Shown here: piece after piece, positions 45,683 to 53,874 of the stretch
Layout of the letters: each line of letters starts with the position of its first letter
Numbering within the stretch: the stretch's first letter is position 1
From: Lachnoclostridium sp. An169
GTDB taxonomy: Bacteria > Bacillota > Clostridia > Lachnospirales > Lachnospiraceae
Assembly: GCF_002160525.1 (NCBI RefSeq)
Contig: NZ_NFKT01000019.1
Coordinates: forward strand, 31,028 to 95,027
Direction of reading: 5' to 3'
DNA length: 64,000 nucleotides
Translations under genes and position numbers: made by a program
Notes under the pieces: generated by a model
Seen by the model: only the letters and a program-made list of their open reading frames with translations
Databases searched by the model: none
What the model was told of the DNA's origin: nothing

Positions 45683-48217
45683 TCACTTCATCACTTCTTT
45701 ATAGGAAGCATGTTTTTCCAGGGCTTCCGTCATTTTCGCCATCTCCGAGAGATCGCCCATGAGGATCACGCCGCAGAGCCTGTTGTTGAGGAAATAATAT
45801 TTCCGGTACTGTCCTTTCCCCATATCCTTGAATTCCACGGTTTTATACAGCAGGTTCGGATTCTTCCCGTTGTCTCCCGCCGCGAAAAGCGCCGTATTCA
45901 TCCCGTGGAAAGTCAGCGCTGCCGCTACCGGCTCATACTCGAGAGCCTCCCCTGCCGCATTCGCTCCGGCAATCCTGCCCTGTTCCACAGCTTCCGGCCA
46001 GATGGCATAGTTGAGGCCCTGGTATTCTGCGCAGTCGCCGCACGCATATACGAACGGAAGGCTTGTCTCCATGCGGCTGTTGACCACAACTCCCCGGTCA
46101 GTCTGTGCCCCTGTCTGTGCGGCAAGTCCGGCATTTGCCCTGACTCCCGCGGAGATGATCACCAGATCCGCCGGGCAGACCTCTCCGTCAGAGAGCCGTA
46201 CTCCGGTCACATGATCCGTGCCCTCGACCGCTGCCACGCTGACGCCGGTCCGGATCTCCACGCCGTTTTTCCGTGCCGTCTCCTTAAGGATCTCCGCCGA
46301 CTCGCTGTCAAGCTGACGTCCCATCAGAACCGGAGCCACTTCCAACACCTGTACGTCCAGGCCGCCCTTTTTCAGTTCCCAGGCAGCTTCCAGACCCAGC
46401 ACGCCTCCGCCGATCACTACGGCTTTTTTTGCTTCTTTCATAATATTTTCTACTTTTTCCACATCTGACAGTCTGCGGATAGCCACAACCTCGGGAAGCG
46501 TATTCCCTTCCATTGGCGGGATAAAACATTCACTTCCAAGCGCATAGATCAGCCTGGTGAAATGGAGCCTTGCCCCGTCGTCGAGAACGACTTCTCCCGC
46601 CTTCATATCTATCGAAGATACGCTCTTTCCAAGAATCTGATATACCTGATTTTTCTCGTACCATTCCTGTCCTTCTATGGCGATCTGCTCCGCACTTAAA
46701 CCTGCCACAATGGACTTTGTCAGCATGGGACGGTTGTAGGAAGGATAGGGTTCGTTGGAGATCATGGTGACTGCGCCGGTCTTGTCCCTCTCTCTTATGG
46801 CTTTCGCCGCGTTGAATCCCGCCGCGCCGTTTCCGAGGATCACATAGTATTCTTCCGTGTTGTTCACAAATCCCGTCTCTTCCACTTCCACCGGAACAAA
46901 GTTTTCCTTACCCACGCCGCACACCGGGCAGACCTCCAGGGAAGAATCGAAGATCTCACCGCAGACAAGGCATTTTACAAGAGATCTTGTCCCTTTCTTC
47001 TGCGGTTTTACAGGCTCCTTATTCTGCACCAGGCAGCCGAACTGATAGCCGTACTCATAGGCGCTGACAAGATCCGCTTCCGACGGTTTGAAACGGACAC
47101 GGAACCCTTCGGAGACTTTCATCTTCAGCTGACGAAGTCTCTGGGTGATATTCGGCACGCCCTCGCCGCTCCAGCCGTAGCTTCCGAAAGCTCCTGCATA
47201 TTTTCCTCCATGGGTAGCCGGGAACATGGCCAGAGTCAGATCCCAAATCGGTTTCAATGCCTCGCCCACAATCGTGGGGGTGCCGAGAAGGATTCCGTCC
47301 GCGAACAGAAGCTCCTCATTGACTTTCGCCGGATCCGCTTCCACCATGTCGTAGGAACGCACATCCACATCGCCGCTGTCTTTCACGCCTTCCGCGATTT
47401 TCTCTGCCAGCGACTTTGTATAGCCGTAGGCGCTTACATAGGGAATGATCACCGTTTTCCGGGGATTCGGATTCACCACGGTGGACCACTGTCTGTACTG
47501 GCTCATCACCTGACGGATCCTGTCGCCCACAAGAACCGGCCCGTGTCCCGTGCATACCATGGAGATGTCCATATTTTCCACACGGTCAAGAGCTTTGAGC
47601 ATATACGGCTTAAAGGGTCCGATGATACAGTCGTAATAATATTTCAGTGCCTTCTGGTAGTCCTCCTCATTGGTAATCGCAGTGGAGACAACCTCCGGCA
47701 GACAGTAATGGGATCCGAAGGAATCACAGGTCACAAGGATCTGTTCCTCTTCAATGAATGTATACATTGTATCCGGCCAGTGCAGGTTCGGCACAAACAT
47801 GAAGCGGAGCGTCCGGTTTCCGATGGTCATCTTCTGTCCGTCCCGTGCAGCGATGCCGACAAAATCACGGTTGACGATCTCTTTCAGGAATCCCAGGGCA
47901 CAGCCTGTGGCAACAATCTTCATCTGCGGGCTGTAATCAAGCAGCCTCTCCACGCTTCCCGCATGATCCGGCTCCGTGTGGCTGACAATCAGGTAATCGA
48001 TCTTTCTGACGTCGATTACTTCCTCCAGCTTTTCCATATATTCGTCAAAGAATTTTACCTTTGCCGTCTCAAAAAGGACAACCTTGTCCCCCGCCTTCAT
48101 CACATAGGAATTATACGTGGTTCCGAATTCCGTGTACATAATGATGTCGAATACTCTCAGTTTGTCATCGATAATTCCCGTCCAGTAGAAATTGTCCCGC
48201 AGTCTGATACTTTTCAT
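45683..48217 (-). CDS. Multidomain flavodiiron protein with rubredoxin and NADH reductase
   Basis: An 844-residue protein that should reduce O2 (or NO) with NADH in one chain. Domains in order: metallo-beta-lactamase-like diiron core (1-250; HTEPDH, HWPDTM, CDSFGSH, CTGHGP), flavodoxin (about 260-400), a short-spaced rubredoxin (about 415-440; CLVCGEIF then CPVCGVGKENF), and an FAD/NAD(P)H rubredoxin oxidoreductase (about 455-840; GNGAAGFNAAKAI, VIGGGVLGLEAAWEL, YACGDCAEYQG). This layout matches the class F flavodiiron proteins described in Clostridioides difficile as NADH:O2 oxidoreductase. AATGGAGGACAGG precedes the ATG. Confidence 0.93.
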   Translation of the reverse strand: MKSIRLRDNFYWTGIIDDKLRVFDIIMYTEFGTTYNSYVMKAGDKVVLFETAKVKFFDEYMEKLEEVIDVRKIDYLIVSHTEPDHAGSVERLLDYSPQMKIVATGCALGFLKEIVNRDFVGIAARDGQKMTIGNRTLRFMFVPNLHWPDTMYTFIEEEQILVTCDSFGSHYCLPEVVSTAITNEEDYQKALKYYYDCIIGPFKPYMLKALDRVENMDISMVCTGHGPVLVGDRIRQVMSQYRQWSTVVNPNPRKTVIIPYVSAYGYTKSLAEKIAEGVKDSGDVDVRSYDMVEADPAKVNEELLFADGILLGTPTIVGEALKPIWDLTLAMFPATHGGKYAGAFGSYGWSGEGVPNITQRLRQLKMKVSEGFRVRFKPSEADLVSAYEYGYQFGCLVQNKEPVKPQKKGTRSLVKCLVCGEIFDSSLEVCPVCGVGKENFVPVEVEETGFVNNTEEYYVILGNGAAGFNAAKAIRERDKTGAVTMISNEPYPSYNRPMLTKSIVAGLSAEQIAIEGQEWYEKNQVYQILGKSVSSIDMKAGEVVLDDGARLHFTRLIYALGSECFIPPMEGNTLPEVVAIRRLSDVEKVENIMKEAKKAVVIGGGVLGLEAAWELKKGGLDVQVLEVAPVLMGRQLDSESAEILKETARKNGVEIRTGVSVAAVEGTDHVTGVRLSDGEVCPADLVIISAGVRANAGLAAQTGAQTDRGVVVNSRMETSLPFVYACGDCAEYQGLNYAIWPEAVEQGRIAGANAAGEALEYEPVAAALTFHGMNTALFAAGDNGKNPNLLYKTVEFKDMGKGQYRKYYFLNNRLCGVILMGDLSEMAKMTEALEKHASYKEVMK

Positions 48218-48249
48218 GTTTCCTGTCCTCCATTCTTTTCATAATAAAA

Positions 48250-48277
48250 TGCTGTTATCCACAGCACATCCGTGTGC
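48250..48277. other. Inverted repeats upstream of the flavodiiron gene
   Basis: TGCTGT-N5-ACAGCA (48250-48266), containing a TTATCCACA, overlaps GCACA-TCCG-TGTGC (48264-48277). They lie 33-60 bp before the start and could be an operator; no clear -35/-10 pair is seen here. Confidence 0.3.
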
Positions 48278-48294
48278 ATTTACAGAAAAAGAGA

Positions 48295-48341
48295 CTGCCG
48301 CAGCAGCGAGGGCTCTTTCGAAATCCTTGTTGCTGCGGCAG
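48295..48341 (-). terminator. Terminator of rpiB-nth operon
   Basis: A long stem (arms CTGCCGCAGCA... and matching strand, 48295-48341, with a few mismatches) is followed on the minus strand by TCTCTTTTTC. It lies 30 bp after the small membrane protein gene. Confidence 0.8.
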
Positions 48342-48370
48342 TTCTCTGTGCTGTCATTCAAATACCTGTG

Positions 48371-48664
48371 CTATCTTGCTCTGCCGGCCATGCGGCTTCT
48401 CTCTTTTCTGCTGTCATGCTTTACACCAAACAGGAATGTGGTCTTGTTCTCTTCTTTCAGCTCTTCCTGTCTGCTGTATCTTACATTGCGGAGCGTCTCT
48501 GCAAACATTCTCTGCCAGGTCTGTATCCTTGCCGACATGCTTGGTTTTTTCAGCAATTCTTCCATGCTGTGTGTATCAACATAAATCTGATACTGGGTCA
48601 CAACCCAACAGAGAAGAAGAAAGGTAACCGCAAGTAAAACCGTTGCAATGTAAACTTCCGTCAT
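48371..48664 (-). CDS. Small single-span membrane protein, unknown
   Basis: A 97-residue protein with one hydrophobic segment near the N-terminus (VYIATVLLAVTFLLLCWVV) and a charged C-terminal tail. No family recognised. The ATG at 48664 follows GAGAGGAGAGG; the longer frame from 48727 has no site. It is the last gene before the terminator at 48295 and could be coexpressed with nth. Confidence 0.65.
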   Translation of the reverse strand: MTEVYIATVLLAVTFLLLCWVVTQYQIYVDTHSMEELLKKPSMSARIQTWQRMFAETLRNVRYSRQEELKEENKTTFLFGVKHDSRKERSRMAGRAR

Positions 48665-48767
48665 ACTGATCCTCTCCTCTCTGTTTCTGTTTAACTTCAT
48701 TGTAGAGCTTCGGGGAGGATTAGTCAATATTTTCTGACATTTTCTTCTATTTTATTCGTTTTTTCAG

Positions 48768-49409
48768 TTATTTTTCCACGCCGACTTTTTTACAGATATC
48801 CGCCAGGCAGCATTTATCACAGTGCGGCTTTGTCCTTGCCGTACAGACGTCCCTGCCGTGATAAACGAGACGGTGGCAGAAATCGCTTCCCTCTTCCGGA
48901 GGGATGATCTTCCAAAGTGCCATCTCCACCTTTTTCGGCTCTTTGATGCCGTCCACCAACCCGATCCTGTTGACCAGGCGGATGCAGTGGGTATCCGTGA
49001 CAATGGCAGGCTTTCCGAACACATCTCCCATAATCAGGTTGGCGCTCTTCCTTCCCACGCCCGGAAGCTTCAGCAGCGCGTCGAAATCATCAGGCACCTT
49101 TCCCCCGTACTCATCACGGATCATCTTCATGCAGTCGCTGATATCCCTCGCCTTGCTTCTCCCCAGTCCGCAGGGTCTTACAATCTCTTCAATATCATCC
49201 ACATCCGCATCTGCCAGTGCATTGACATCCGGATATTTTTCATAAAGTCCTTCCACCACCACATTGACGCGGGCGTCCGTACACTGTGCTGCCAGCCTTA
49301 CACTGACAAGCAGTTTCCACGCCTGATCATAGTCAAGCGTACACCCCGCATCCGGGTATTCCTTTTTCAGGCGCTCTATCACTTCCAGAGCACGCTGCTT
49401 CTTTGTCAT
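48768..49409 (-). CDS. nth: Endonuclease III
   Basis: A 213-residue DNA glycosylase/AP lyase for oxidised pyrimidines. The HhH motif carries the catalytic lysine, LLKLPGVGRKSANLIMG, and the catalytic aspartate is in VTDTHCIRL. The C-terminal 4Fe-4S ligands are in CTARTKPHCDKCCLADIC with spacing C-x7-C-x2-C-x5-C, one residue longer in the first gap than Escherichia coli Nth. ATG 49409 has GGAG at 8 nt. Confidence 0.95.
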   Translation of the reverse strand: MTKKQRALEVIERLKKEYPDAGCTLDYDQAWKLLVSVRLAAQCTDARVNVVVEGLYEKYPDVNALADADVDDIEEIVRPCGLGRSKARDISDCMKMIRDEYGGKVPDDFDALLKLPGVGRKSANLIMGDVFGKPAIVTDTHCIRLVNRIGLVDGIKEPKKVEMALWKIIPPEEGSDFCHRLVYHGRDVCTARTKPHCDKCCLADICKKVGVEK

Positions 49410-49453
49410 CTGTATCACTCCTCATGTCATTCTATTCTGTCGTCTGTCAGCCC

Positions 49454-49535
49454 GTCATCCATTCCCGGCATCTATCTGTCAGTCATCCATTCCCGGCGCA
49501 TCTTTCAGTCCGTCAATCCTTCCTGTCATCTGCCA
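49454..49535. repeat. Short imperfect tandem repeat before nth
   Basis: GTCATCCATTCCCGGC occurs at 49454-49469 and again at 49482-49497 (28-bp period), with a degenerate third copy near 49510-49535 that enters the neighbouring gene's 3' end. No further meaning is evident. Confidence 0.5.
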
Positions 49536-50496
49536 GACGGCGCAGTTCCTCCAGGGCCTCTTTAAATTTTACGGAAGCCGCCGTGGGGTTCCTGCGCAGG
49601 ATTCCCGCTGCACGGAGATAATTCCGGTCCGTACGGCTCCTCATTTTTTCAAATTCGCGGCGGATCGTCTTTTTCATGTTCTCAAGTTCTTCCATCTGCA
49701 ATTTCCCGGACATTTTTTCCAGCTTTGCCGGAATCTCTTCCTGGACAATCTGCTCTGCCCGCTCATACATCCTGGCAAGCTGTTCCCGCCGCGCTTCACG
49801 CAGTGCATGGAGCTTCGCAAGATAAGCCTCTTTTCTAGAACGCTGCTGTTCCTCCCAGGATTCGGAGCGCTTCCTGATATCCTCCCGGATATCCGCACGC
49901 ATTTCCTCTGTCGTCAGTTTCAGCCGTTCCTGAACCGCGCGGATCTGCTCTTTGCTCTCTTCAAGCTGTACAAGGATCCGCTTCATATCCATGGCCTCGT
50001 TGAAAGCCTGGGTGAAATCCACCGCTGCAGCCGCAGTCAGCAAAAACGCAAGGACATCTGCCGCCGTATCCGGGATCCGCAGCACCGCACTTTCTACCGG
50101 CAGATGCACCACACGGATGAGAAGCACGGAAAAGCAGCCCCAGCACAGGGAAGCTCCCAGACAGATATAGCCGTTCAGATTGATTTTTGTGTTCGAATAA
50201 TCCCAGTACCGCACATGAAAAAGTCTTTCCATGACTGCCCCGGTAAAATATTCCAGTATCGTGGCGCCCGCCATTCCCATGATAAATACCAGGACCGGAT
50301 TCTCCCGAACGCCGATAGTACTGACAAGGATCACCAGTGCGCCGGAACCGTACAGGGGCAGCATCGGTCCGTGCATGAAACCGCGGTTCACCCACCTGCG
50401 CTTTTTCACAGACACATAGCAGCTCTCCCAAACCCAGCCGACAAAACTGTAGAAAAAGAAAAACAGGATCCACTGGCTTAACTCATATGTGTGCAT
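49513..50496 (-). CDS. PF06541-type membrane protein with coiled-coil tail
   Basis: A 327-residue protein. The N-terminal half repeats the family blocks FYSFVGWVWES, NRGFMHGPMLPLYGSGAL, ILEYFTGAVMERLFHVRYWDYS (in parts) and NLNGYICL, also found in the 44312-45643 protein. The C-terminal half (about 175-325) is a long charged coiled coil (many Glu, Arg, Lys, Gln) likely in the cytoplasm. Function unknown. It starts one base after the rpiB stop region and GAGGACTAGC precedes the ATG. Confidence 0.82.
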   Translation of the reverse strand: MHTYELSQWILFFFFYSFVGWVWESCYVSVKKRRWVNRGFMHGPMLPLYGSGALVILVSTIGVRENPVLVFIMGMAGATILEYFTGAVMERLFHVRYWDYSNTKINLNGYICLGASLCWGCFSVLLIRVVHLPVESAVLRIPDTAADVLAFLLTAAAAVDFTQAFNEAMDMKRILVQLEESKEQIRAVQERLKLTTEEMRADIREDIRKRSESWEEQQRSRKEAYLAKLHALREARREQLARMYERAEQIVQEEIPAKLEKMSGKLQMEELENMKKTIRREFEKMRSRTDRNYLRAAGILRRNPTAASVKFKEALEELRRLADDRKD

Positions 50497-50497
50497 G

Positions 50498-50944
50498 CTA
50501 GTCCTCTTTGTCTTCGATAGCCATGATCATATCCACTCTTCTCTGATGCCTTCCGCCTTCGAACTCTGTCTCAAGCCATGTGTCCACAATCATCTTGGCA
50601 AGCTCCGCGCCCACCACTCTGGCGCCGAAAGCGAGAATATTGCAGTTGTTGTGGGCTCTTGCCATCTTCGCGGTAAAAGGCTCGCTGCACACCGCGGCGC
50701 GGATTCCCTTCACCTTGTTTGCCGCAAGCGAGATTCCAAGGCCTGTGCCGCAGATCAGGATCCCCTGTTCTACCTCCCCGGATACAACCGCACGGGCAAC
50801 CGCTTCCCCGTACACAGGGTAATCGCAGCTCTCCGGCGAGTTCGTCCCGAAATCAACAACTTCATGCCCTTTCTCCTTCAGATGCTCTATGATTTCCGCT
50901 TTCAGTTCCAGTGCGGAATGATCGTTTCCTATACCGATTTTCAT
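50498..50944 (-). CDS. rpiB: Ribose-5-phosphate isomerase B
   Basis: A 148-residue RpiB/LacAB isomerase interconverting ribose 5-phosphate and ribulose 5-phosphate. IGIGNDHSALELK, DFGTNSPESCDYP, the active-site cysteine in ILICGTGLGISLAANK and ARAHNNCNILAFGARV are present. ATG 50944 is chosen by homology and its AAGGAAGGGG site; the longer frame extends to the promoter. Confidence 0.96.
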   Translation of the reverse strand: MKIGIGNDHSALELKAEIIEHLKEKGHEVVDFGTNSPESCDYPVYGEAVARAVVSGEVEQGILICGTGLGISLAANKVKGIRAAVCSEPFTAKMARAHNNCNILAFGARVVGAELAKMIVDTWLETEFEGGRHQRRVDMIMAIEDKED

Positions 50945-50987
50945 AACAGTTATCCCCTTCCTTATCTTTCGGTTTCCCGATAAGACC

Positions 50988-51016
50988 ATAATAACAAATT
51001 CGTCCGGTGAAAGCAA
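50988..51016 (-). promoter_or_regulatory. Promoter of rpiB operon
   Basis: Minus-strand -35 TTGCTT (51011-51016) and -10 TATTAT (50988-50993), 17-bp spacing. Likely drives rpiB, the PF06541 gene, nth and the small membrane protein. Confidence 0.65.
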
Positions 51017-51049
51017 CCGAGGGATGTGTTAATAAGAAGATATTAAAAA

Positions 51050-51100
51050 GAAAAACGGTGCGTGAGAGATGCTTCTGAAAAAAATCTCTCACGGCACCGT
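51050..51100 (-). terminator. Terminator of the J-protein gene
   Basis: Nearly perfect stem with arms at 51055-51070 and 51084-51100, loop about 13 nt, followed on the minus strand by five T (51050-51054). It begins 17 bp after the stop. Confidence 0.85.
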
Positions 51101-51116
51101 TCAGGGAGCCTTTTTA

Positions 51117-52190
51117 TTATGCTGTTCTGGCGCGTCCTGCAGACACAGCCTCGAATTCTCTTAATTTCTGTTTTGCCTCGGCGCTTAAATTCCTCGGCAC
51201 GTCGATCTGCACGGTCACATATTGGTCACCGTGTACCTGTGGATCTTTCATGGAGACAATCCCCTTGCCTCTCAGGCGGATCTTCGTTCCGGACTGGGTG
51301 CCCTCACGGATCTTGCAGAGCACGTTGCCGTACAGAGTGTTCACCACAGCCTCGCCGCCGAACACTGCGGTTGTAAACGGTACGGAAACCGTCGTATAGA
51401 CGTCCATTCCCTTCCGTTCAAATCCCGGTTTTTCAGCGACCTTTACTTTCAGGAAGAGGTCGCCGTTCTCACCGCCGTTGACCCCCGGATTCCCTTTCCC
51501 TTTCAGACGGATACTCTTTCCCGTATCGATTCCCGCAGGGATGTGGACTTTAAGCGACTGCGTGCCGCCCTTGCCGTCCGGGCTCTGGATCCGGATTACC
51601 TTATCGCATCCGAAAGCCGCCTCGTCAAAGCCTACGGTAACTTCCGCATTCAGATCGGAACCCTTTGAGCGGAAACTGTCCTGACCGAAGCCTCCGTAAA
51701 ATCCGCTGTTCCCACCGTAGTTTTTCCCGCTGAATCCACTGCCTGAAAATCCGCCAAATCCGGAACTCTGGCGCTTTCCGGTTCCGCCGTGGTTGAAAAT
51801 ATCGCCGAATATATCGTTGAACATATCGTCCATATTGCCGCCTTCAAAGTGATACTCCGTGTATCCGCCTCCCGGGCCGCCATAAGTCTGACGGTATGTT
51901 CCGCCGGAAAACGGACCGCCGGAATATGCTCCTCCTGCTCCGCCGTAAGTTCCTGACGTCTGGTCGAAAGCCGCATGGCCGAACTGATCATAAAGTTTCT
52001 TCTTTTCGGGGTCGCTTAATACATTATATGCTTCTGTAACTTCCTTAAATTTCTTCTCAGCATCCGCATCTCCTGGGTTAGTATCCGGGTGATACTTTTT
52101 CGCCAGTTTACGGTATGCTTTTTTTATCGCTGACGCATCGGCGCTTTTACTGATGCCGAGCACCTCGTAGTAATCTCTCTTTGCTGCCAT
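51117..52190 (-). CDS. J-domain cochaperone without zinc finger (CbpA-type)
   Basis: A 357-residue DnaJ-like protein. The J domain (1-70) has the HPD motif in [11 protein letters not shown]; a Gly/Phe-rich region (about 80-185) follows; the two C-terminal beta-domains contain [16 protein letters not shown] and [11 protein letters not shown]. The four CxxCxGxG zinc repeats of true DnaJ are absent, so it is a type II J-protein. GGAGGGTG precedes the ATG at 52190, preferred over upstream in-frame starts. Preceded by a CIRCE element and a leader hairpin at 52311-52330. No dnaK, grpE or hrcA is near. Confidence 0.92.
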   Translation of the reverse strand: MAAKRDYYEVLGISKSADASAIKKAYRKLAKKYHPDTNPGDADAEKKFKEVTEAYNVLSDPEKKKLYDQFGHAAFDQTSGTYGGAGGAYSGGPFSGGTYRQTYGGPGGGYTEYHFEGGNMDDMFNDIFGDIFNHGGTGKRQSSGFGGFSGSGFSGKNYGGNSGFYGGFGQDSFRSKGSDLNAEVTVGFDEAAFGCDKVIRIQSPDGKGGTQSLKVHIPAGIDTGKSIRLKGKGNPGVNGGENGDLFLKVKVAEKPGFERKGMDVYTTVSVPFTTAVFGGEAVVNTLYGNVLCKIREGTQSGTKIRLRGKGIVSMKDPQVHGDQYVTVQIDVPRNLSAEAKQKLREFEAVSAGRARTA

Positions 52191-52310
52191 CCTCATCACC
52201 CTCCTGTTATACTGACATTTCTCTGCTGTTTCTATCTGAAATCTGCAGGCTGATTTCTGTCCGGAAATATCCCGTTTCCACCTGCGCAGATTCTTTCACA
52301 CATAGGAAAC

Positions 52311-52330
52311 CCCCGGGAACACTCCCGGGG
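52311..52330 (-). other. Strong hairpin in the J-protein leader
   Basis: Perfect 8-bp G/C-rich stem (52311-52318 with 52323-52330), 4-nt loop, in the roughly 190-nt leader. No long T run follows, so it may be an RNA stabiliser or weak attenuator. Confidence 0.5.
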
Positions 52331-52392
52331 ATCAGAAATCAACTGAACATGACGCACAGGATCTCCGCCTCTGTGGTTTTTGTTCTATCTGT

Positions 52393-52421
52393 AATATAGC
52401 AAATATTTTTAGCACTGTCAA
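52393..52421 (-). promoter_or_regulatory. Promoter of the J-protein gene
   Basis: Minus-strand -35 TTGACA (52416-52421) and -10 TATATT (52393-52398), 17-bp spacing; the -35 lies inside the CIRCE element. Confidence 0.8.
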
Positions 52422-52435
52422 GCCCGGAGTGCTAA
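52409..52435. promoter_or_regulatory. CIRCE operator (HrcA site)
   Basis: TTAGCACTG, nine bases, GAGTGCTAA: the CIRCE inverted repeat TTAGCACTC-N9-GAGTGCTAA with one mismatch in one arm. It covers the -35 of the J-protein promoter and abuts the gatB stop codon. HrcA would repress here until heat stress. Confidence 0.9.
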
Positions 52436-53869
52436 TTATGAGAGCAGTTCTCTCAGAAGTTCCTGCACCTTTCCAGGATTTGCCTTGCCTTTCATGGCTC
52501 TCATGGTCTGTCCCATCATGGCTCCAAGCGCTTTCTCCTTGCCGCCTTTGAAATCTGCCACAGCCTGGGGATTCTCCGCGATCACACGCTCCACCGTCTC
52601 CCGGAGGGCGCCTTCGTCGTTTACCATCTTCAGGCCGTTCTCTTCCACATATTTCTCCGGATCAACATCCTCGAAGAAGATCTTCTCAAACACATCTTTC
52701 GCCACGGAACTGTTGATGGTTCCCGCATCGGCGAGATCGATCAGTTTCGCCAGGTTCTCCGGAGAGAATTTCAGATCCTGGGGTTCCATATCCTGTTCTT
52801 TCATCAGGCGGAACGTCTCGCCCATAAGCCAGTTCGCCACTTTTTTCGGCTTGCCGCAGATAGCGGTGGTCGCCTCGAAAATGTCTGCCATCCTCTTGGA
52901 CTCTGTTATGATCTCCGCGTCATACTGGGGGATGTCGAACTCTTTCTTATACCGTTCCAGCTTCTCCGAACGCAGTTCCGGCTGCTGTGCCTTAATCCGC
53001 GCAATCCACTCGTCGCTGATCACGATGGGCACAAGGTCCGGCTCCGGGAAATACCGGTAGTCCTGGGCGTCCTCCTTGGAACGCATGGCATAGGAGTGTT
53101 CCTTGTTGTCATCCCAGCGGCGGGTCTCCTGAACCACTTCTTTTCCCGCCTCAAGGAGCTCGATCTGACGCTCCCGCTCGCCCTCGATAGCGTGGCTGAT
53201 CGCTTTAAAAGAGTTCAGGTTCTTCATCTCTGTCCTTGTCCCGAACGTCTCTGTTCCAACTTCCCGCACAGACAGGTTGACATCCGCACGCATGGAGCCC
53301 TCCTGCAGCTTGCAGTCCGACGCCCCGAGATACTGCACGATCATGCGCAGTTTTTCCAGATAGGCGATCACTTCGTCAGCGGAGCGCATATCCGGCTCGG
53401 AAACAATCTCCACAAGGGGAACGCCGCTTCGGTTGTAATCCACAAGGGAAGTGTCGTCCCACTCATCGTGGATCAGTTTTCCGGCATCCTCCTCCATGTG
53501 CATCTCATGGATGCGGACTTTCTTTGTGCCTCTTCCCGTCTCGATCTCCACATATCCGTCCCGCGCAATGGGAAGATAGAGCTGGGAGATCTGGTAGTTC
53601 TGCGGGTTGTCCGGATAGAAATAGTTCTTCCGGTCAAACTTGCACACCTGGGTAATCTTACAGTTTGTCGCAAGACCGATTGCCATGGCATATTCCACTA
53701 CCTGTTTATTCAGAACCGGAAGAGAGCCGGGCATACCCGTGCAGACCGGACAGGTATGGGTGTTCGGCGCCCCGCCGAACTCGGTGCTGCATCCGCAGAA
53801 AATCTTCGTCTTTGTCGCCAGTTCGATATGAACTTCCAGACCGATCACTGTCTCATACTGTTTTGCCAT
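52436..53869 (-). CDS. gatB: Asp-tRNA(Asn)/Glu-tRNA(Gln) amidotransferase subunit B
   Basis: A 477-residue subunit that binds and phosphorylates the misacylated tRNA. ETVIGLEVHIELATKTKIFCGCS (in parts), the kinase-site region NYFYPDNPQNYQISQ, the zinc-type Cys cluster CGCS..C.VC and the C-terminal YqeY-like tail are present. Starts 5 bp after gatA. Last gene of the T-box operon; its stop touches the CIRCE of the next unit. Confidence 0.97.
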   Translation of the reverse strand: MAKQYETVIGLEVHIELATKTKIFCGCSTEFGGAPNTHTCPVCTGMPGSLPVLNKQVVEYAMAIGLATNCKITQVCKFDRKNYFYPDNPQNYQISQLYLPIARDGYVEIETGRGTKKVRIHEMHMEEDAGKLIHDEWDDTSLVDYNRSGVPLVEIVSEPDMRSADEVIAYLEKLRMIVQYLGASDCKLQEGSMRADVNLSVREVGTETFGTRTEMKNLNSFKAISHAIEGERERQIELLEAGKEVVQETRRWDDNKEHSYAMRSKEDAQDYRYFPEPDLVPIVISDEWIARIKAQQPELRSEKLERYKKEFDIPQYDAEIITESKRMADIFEATTAICGKPKKVANWLMGETFRLMKEQDMEPQDLKFSPENLAKLIDLADAGTINSSVAKDVFEKIFFEDVDPEKYVEENGLKMVNDEGALRETVERVIAENPQAVADFKGGKEKALGAMMGQTMRAMKGKANPGKVQELLRELLS

Positions 53870-53874
53870 CGCTC

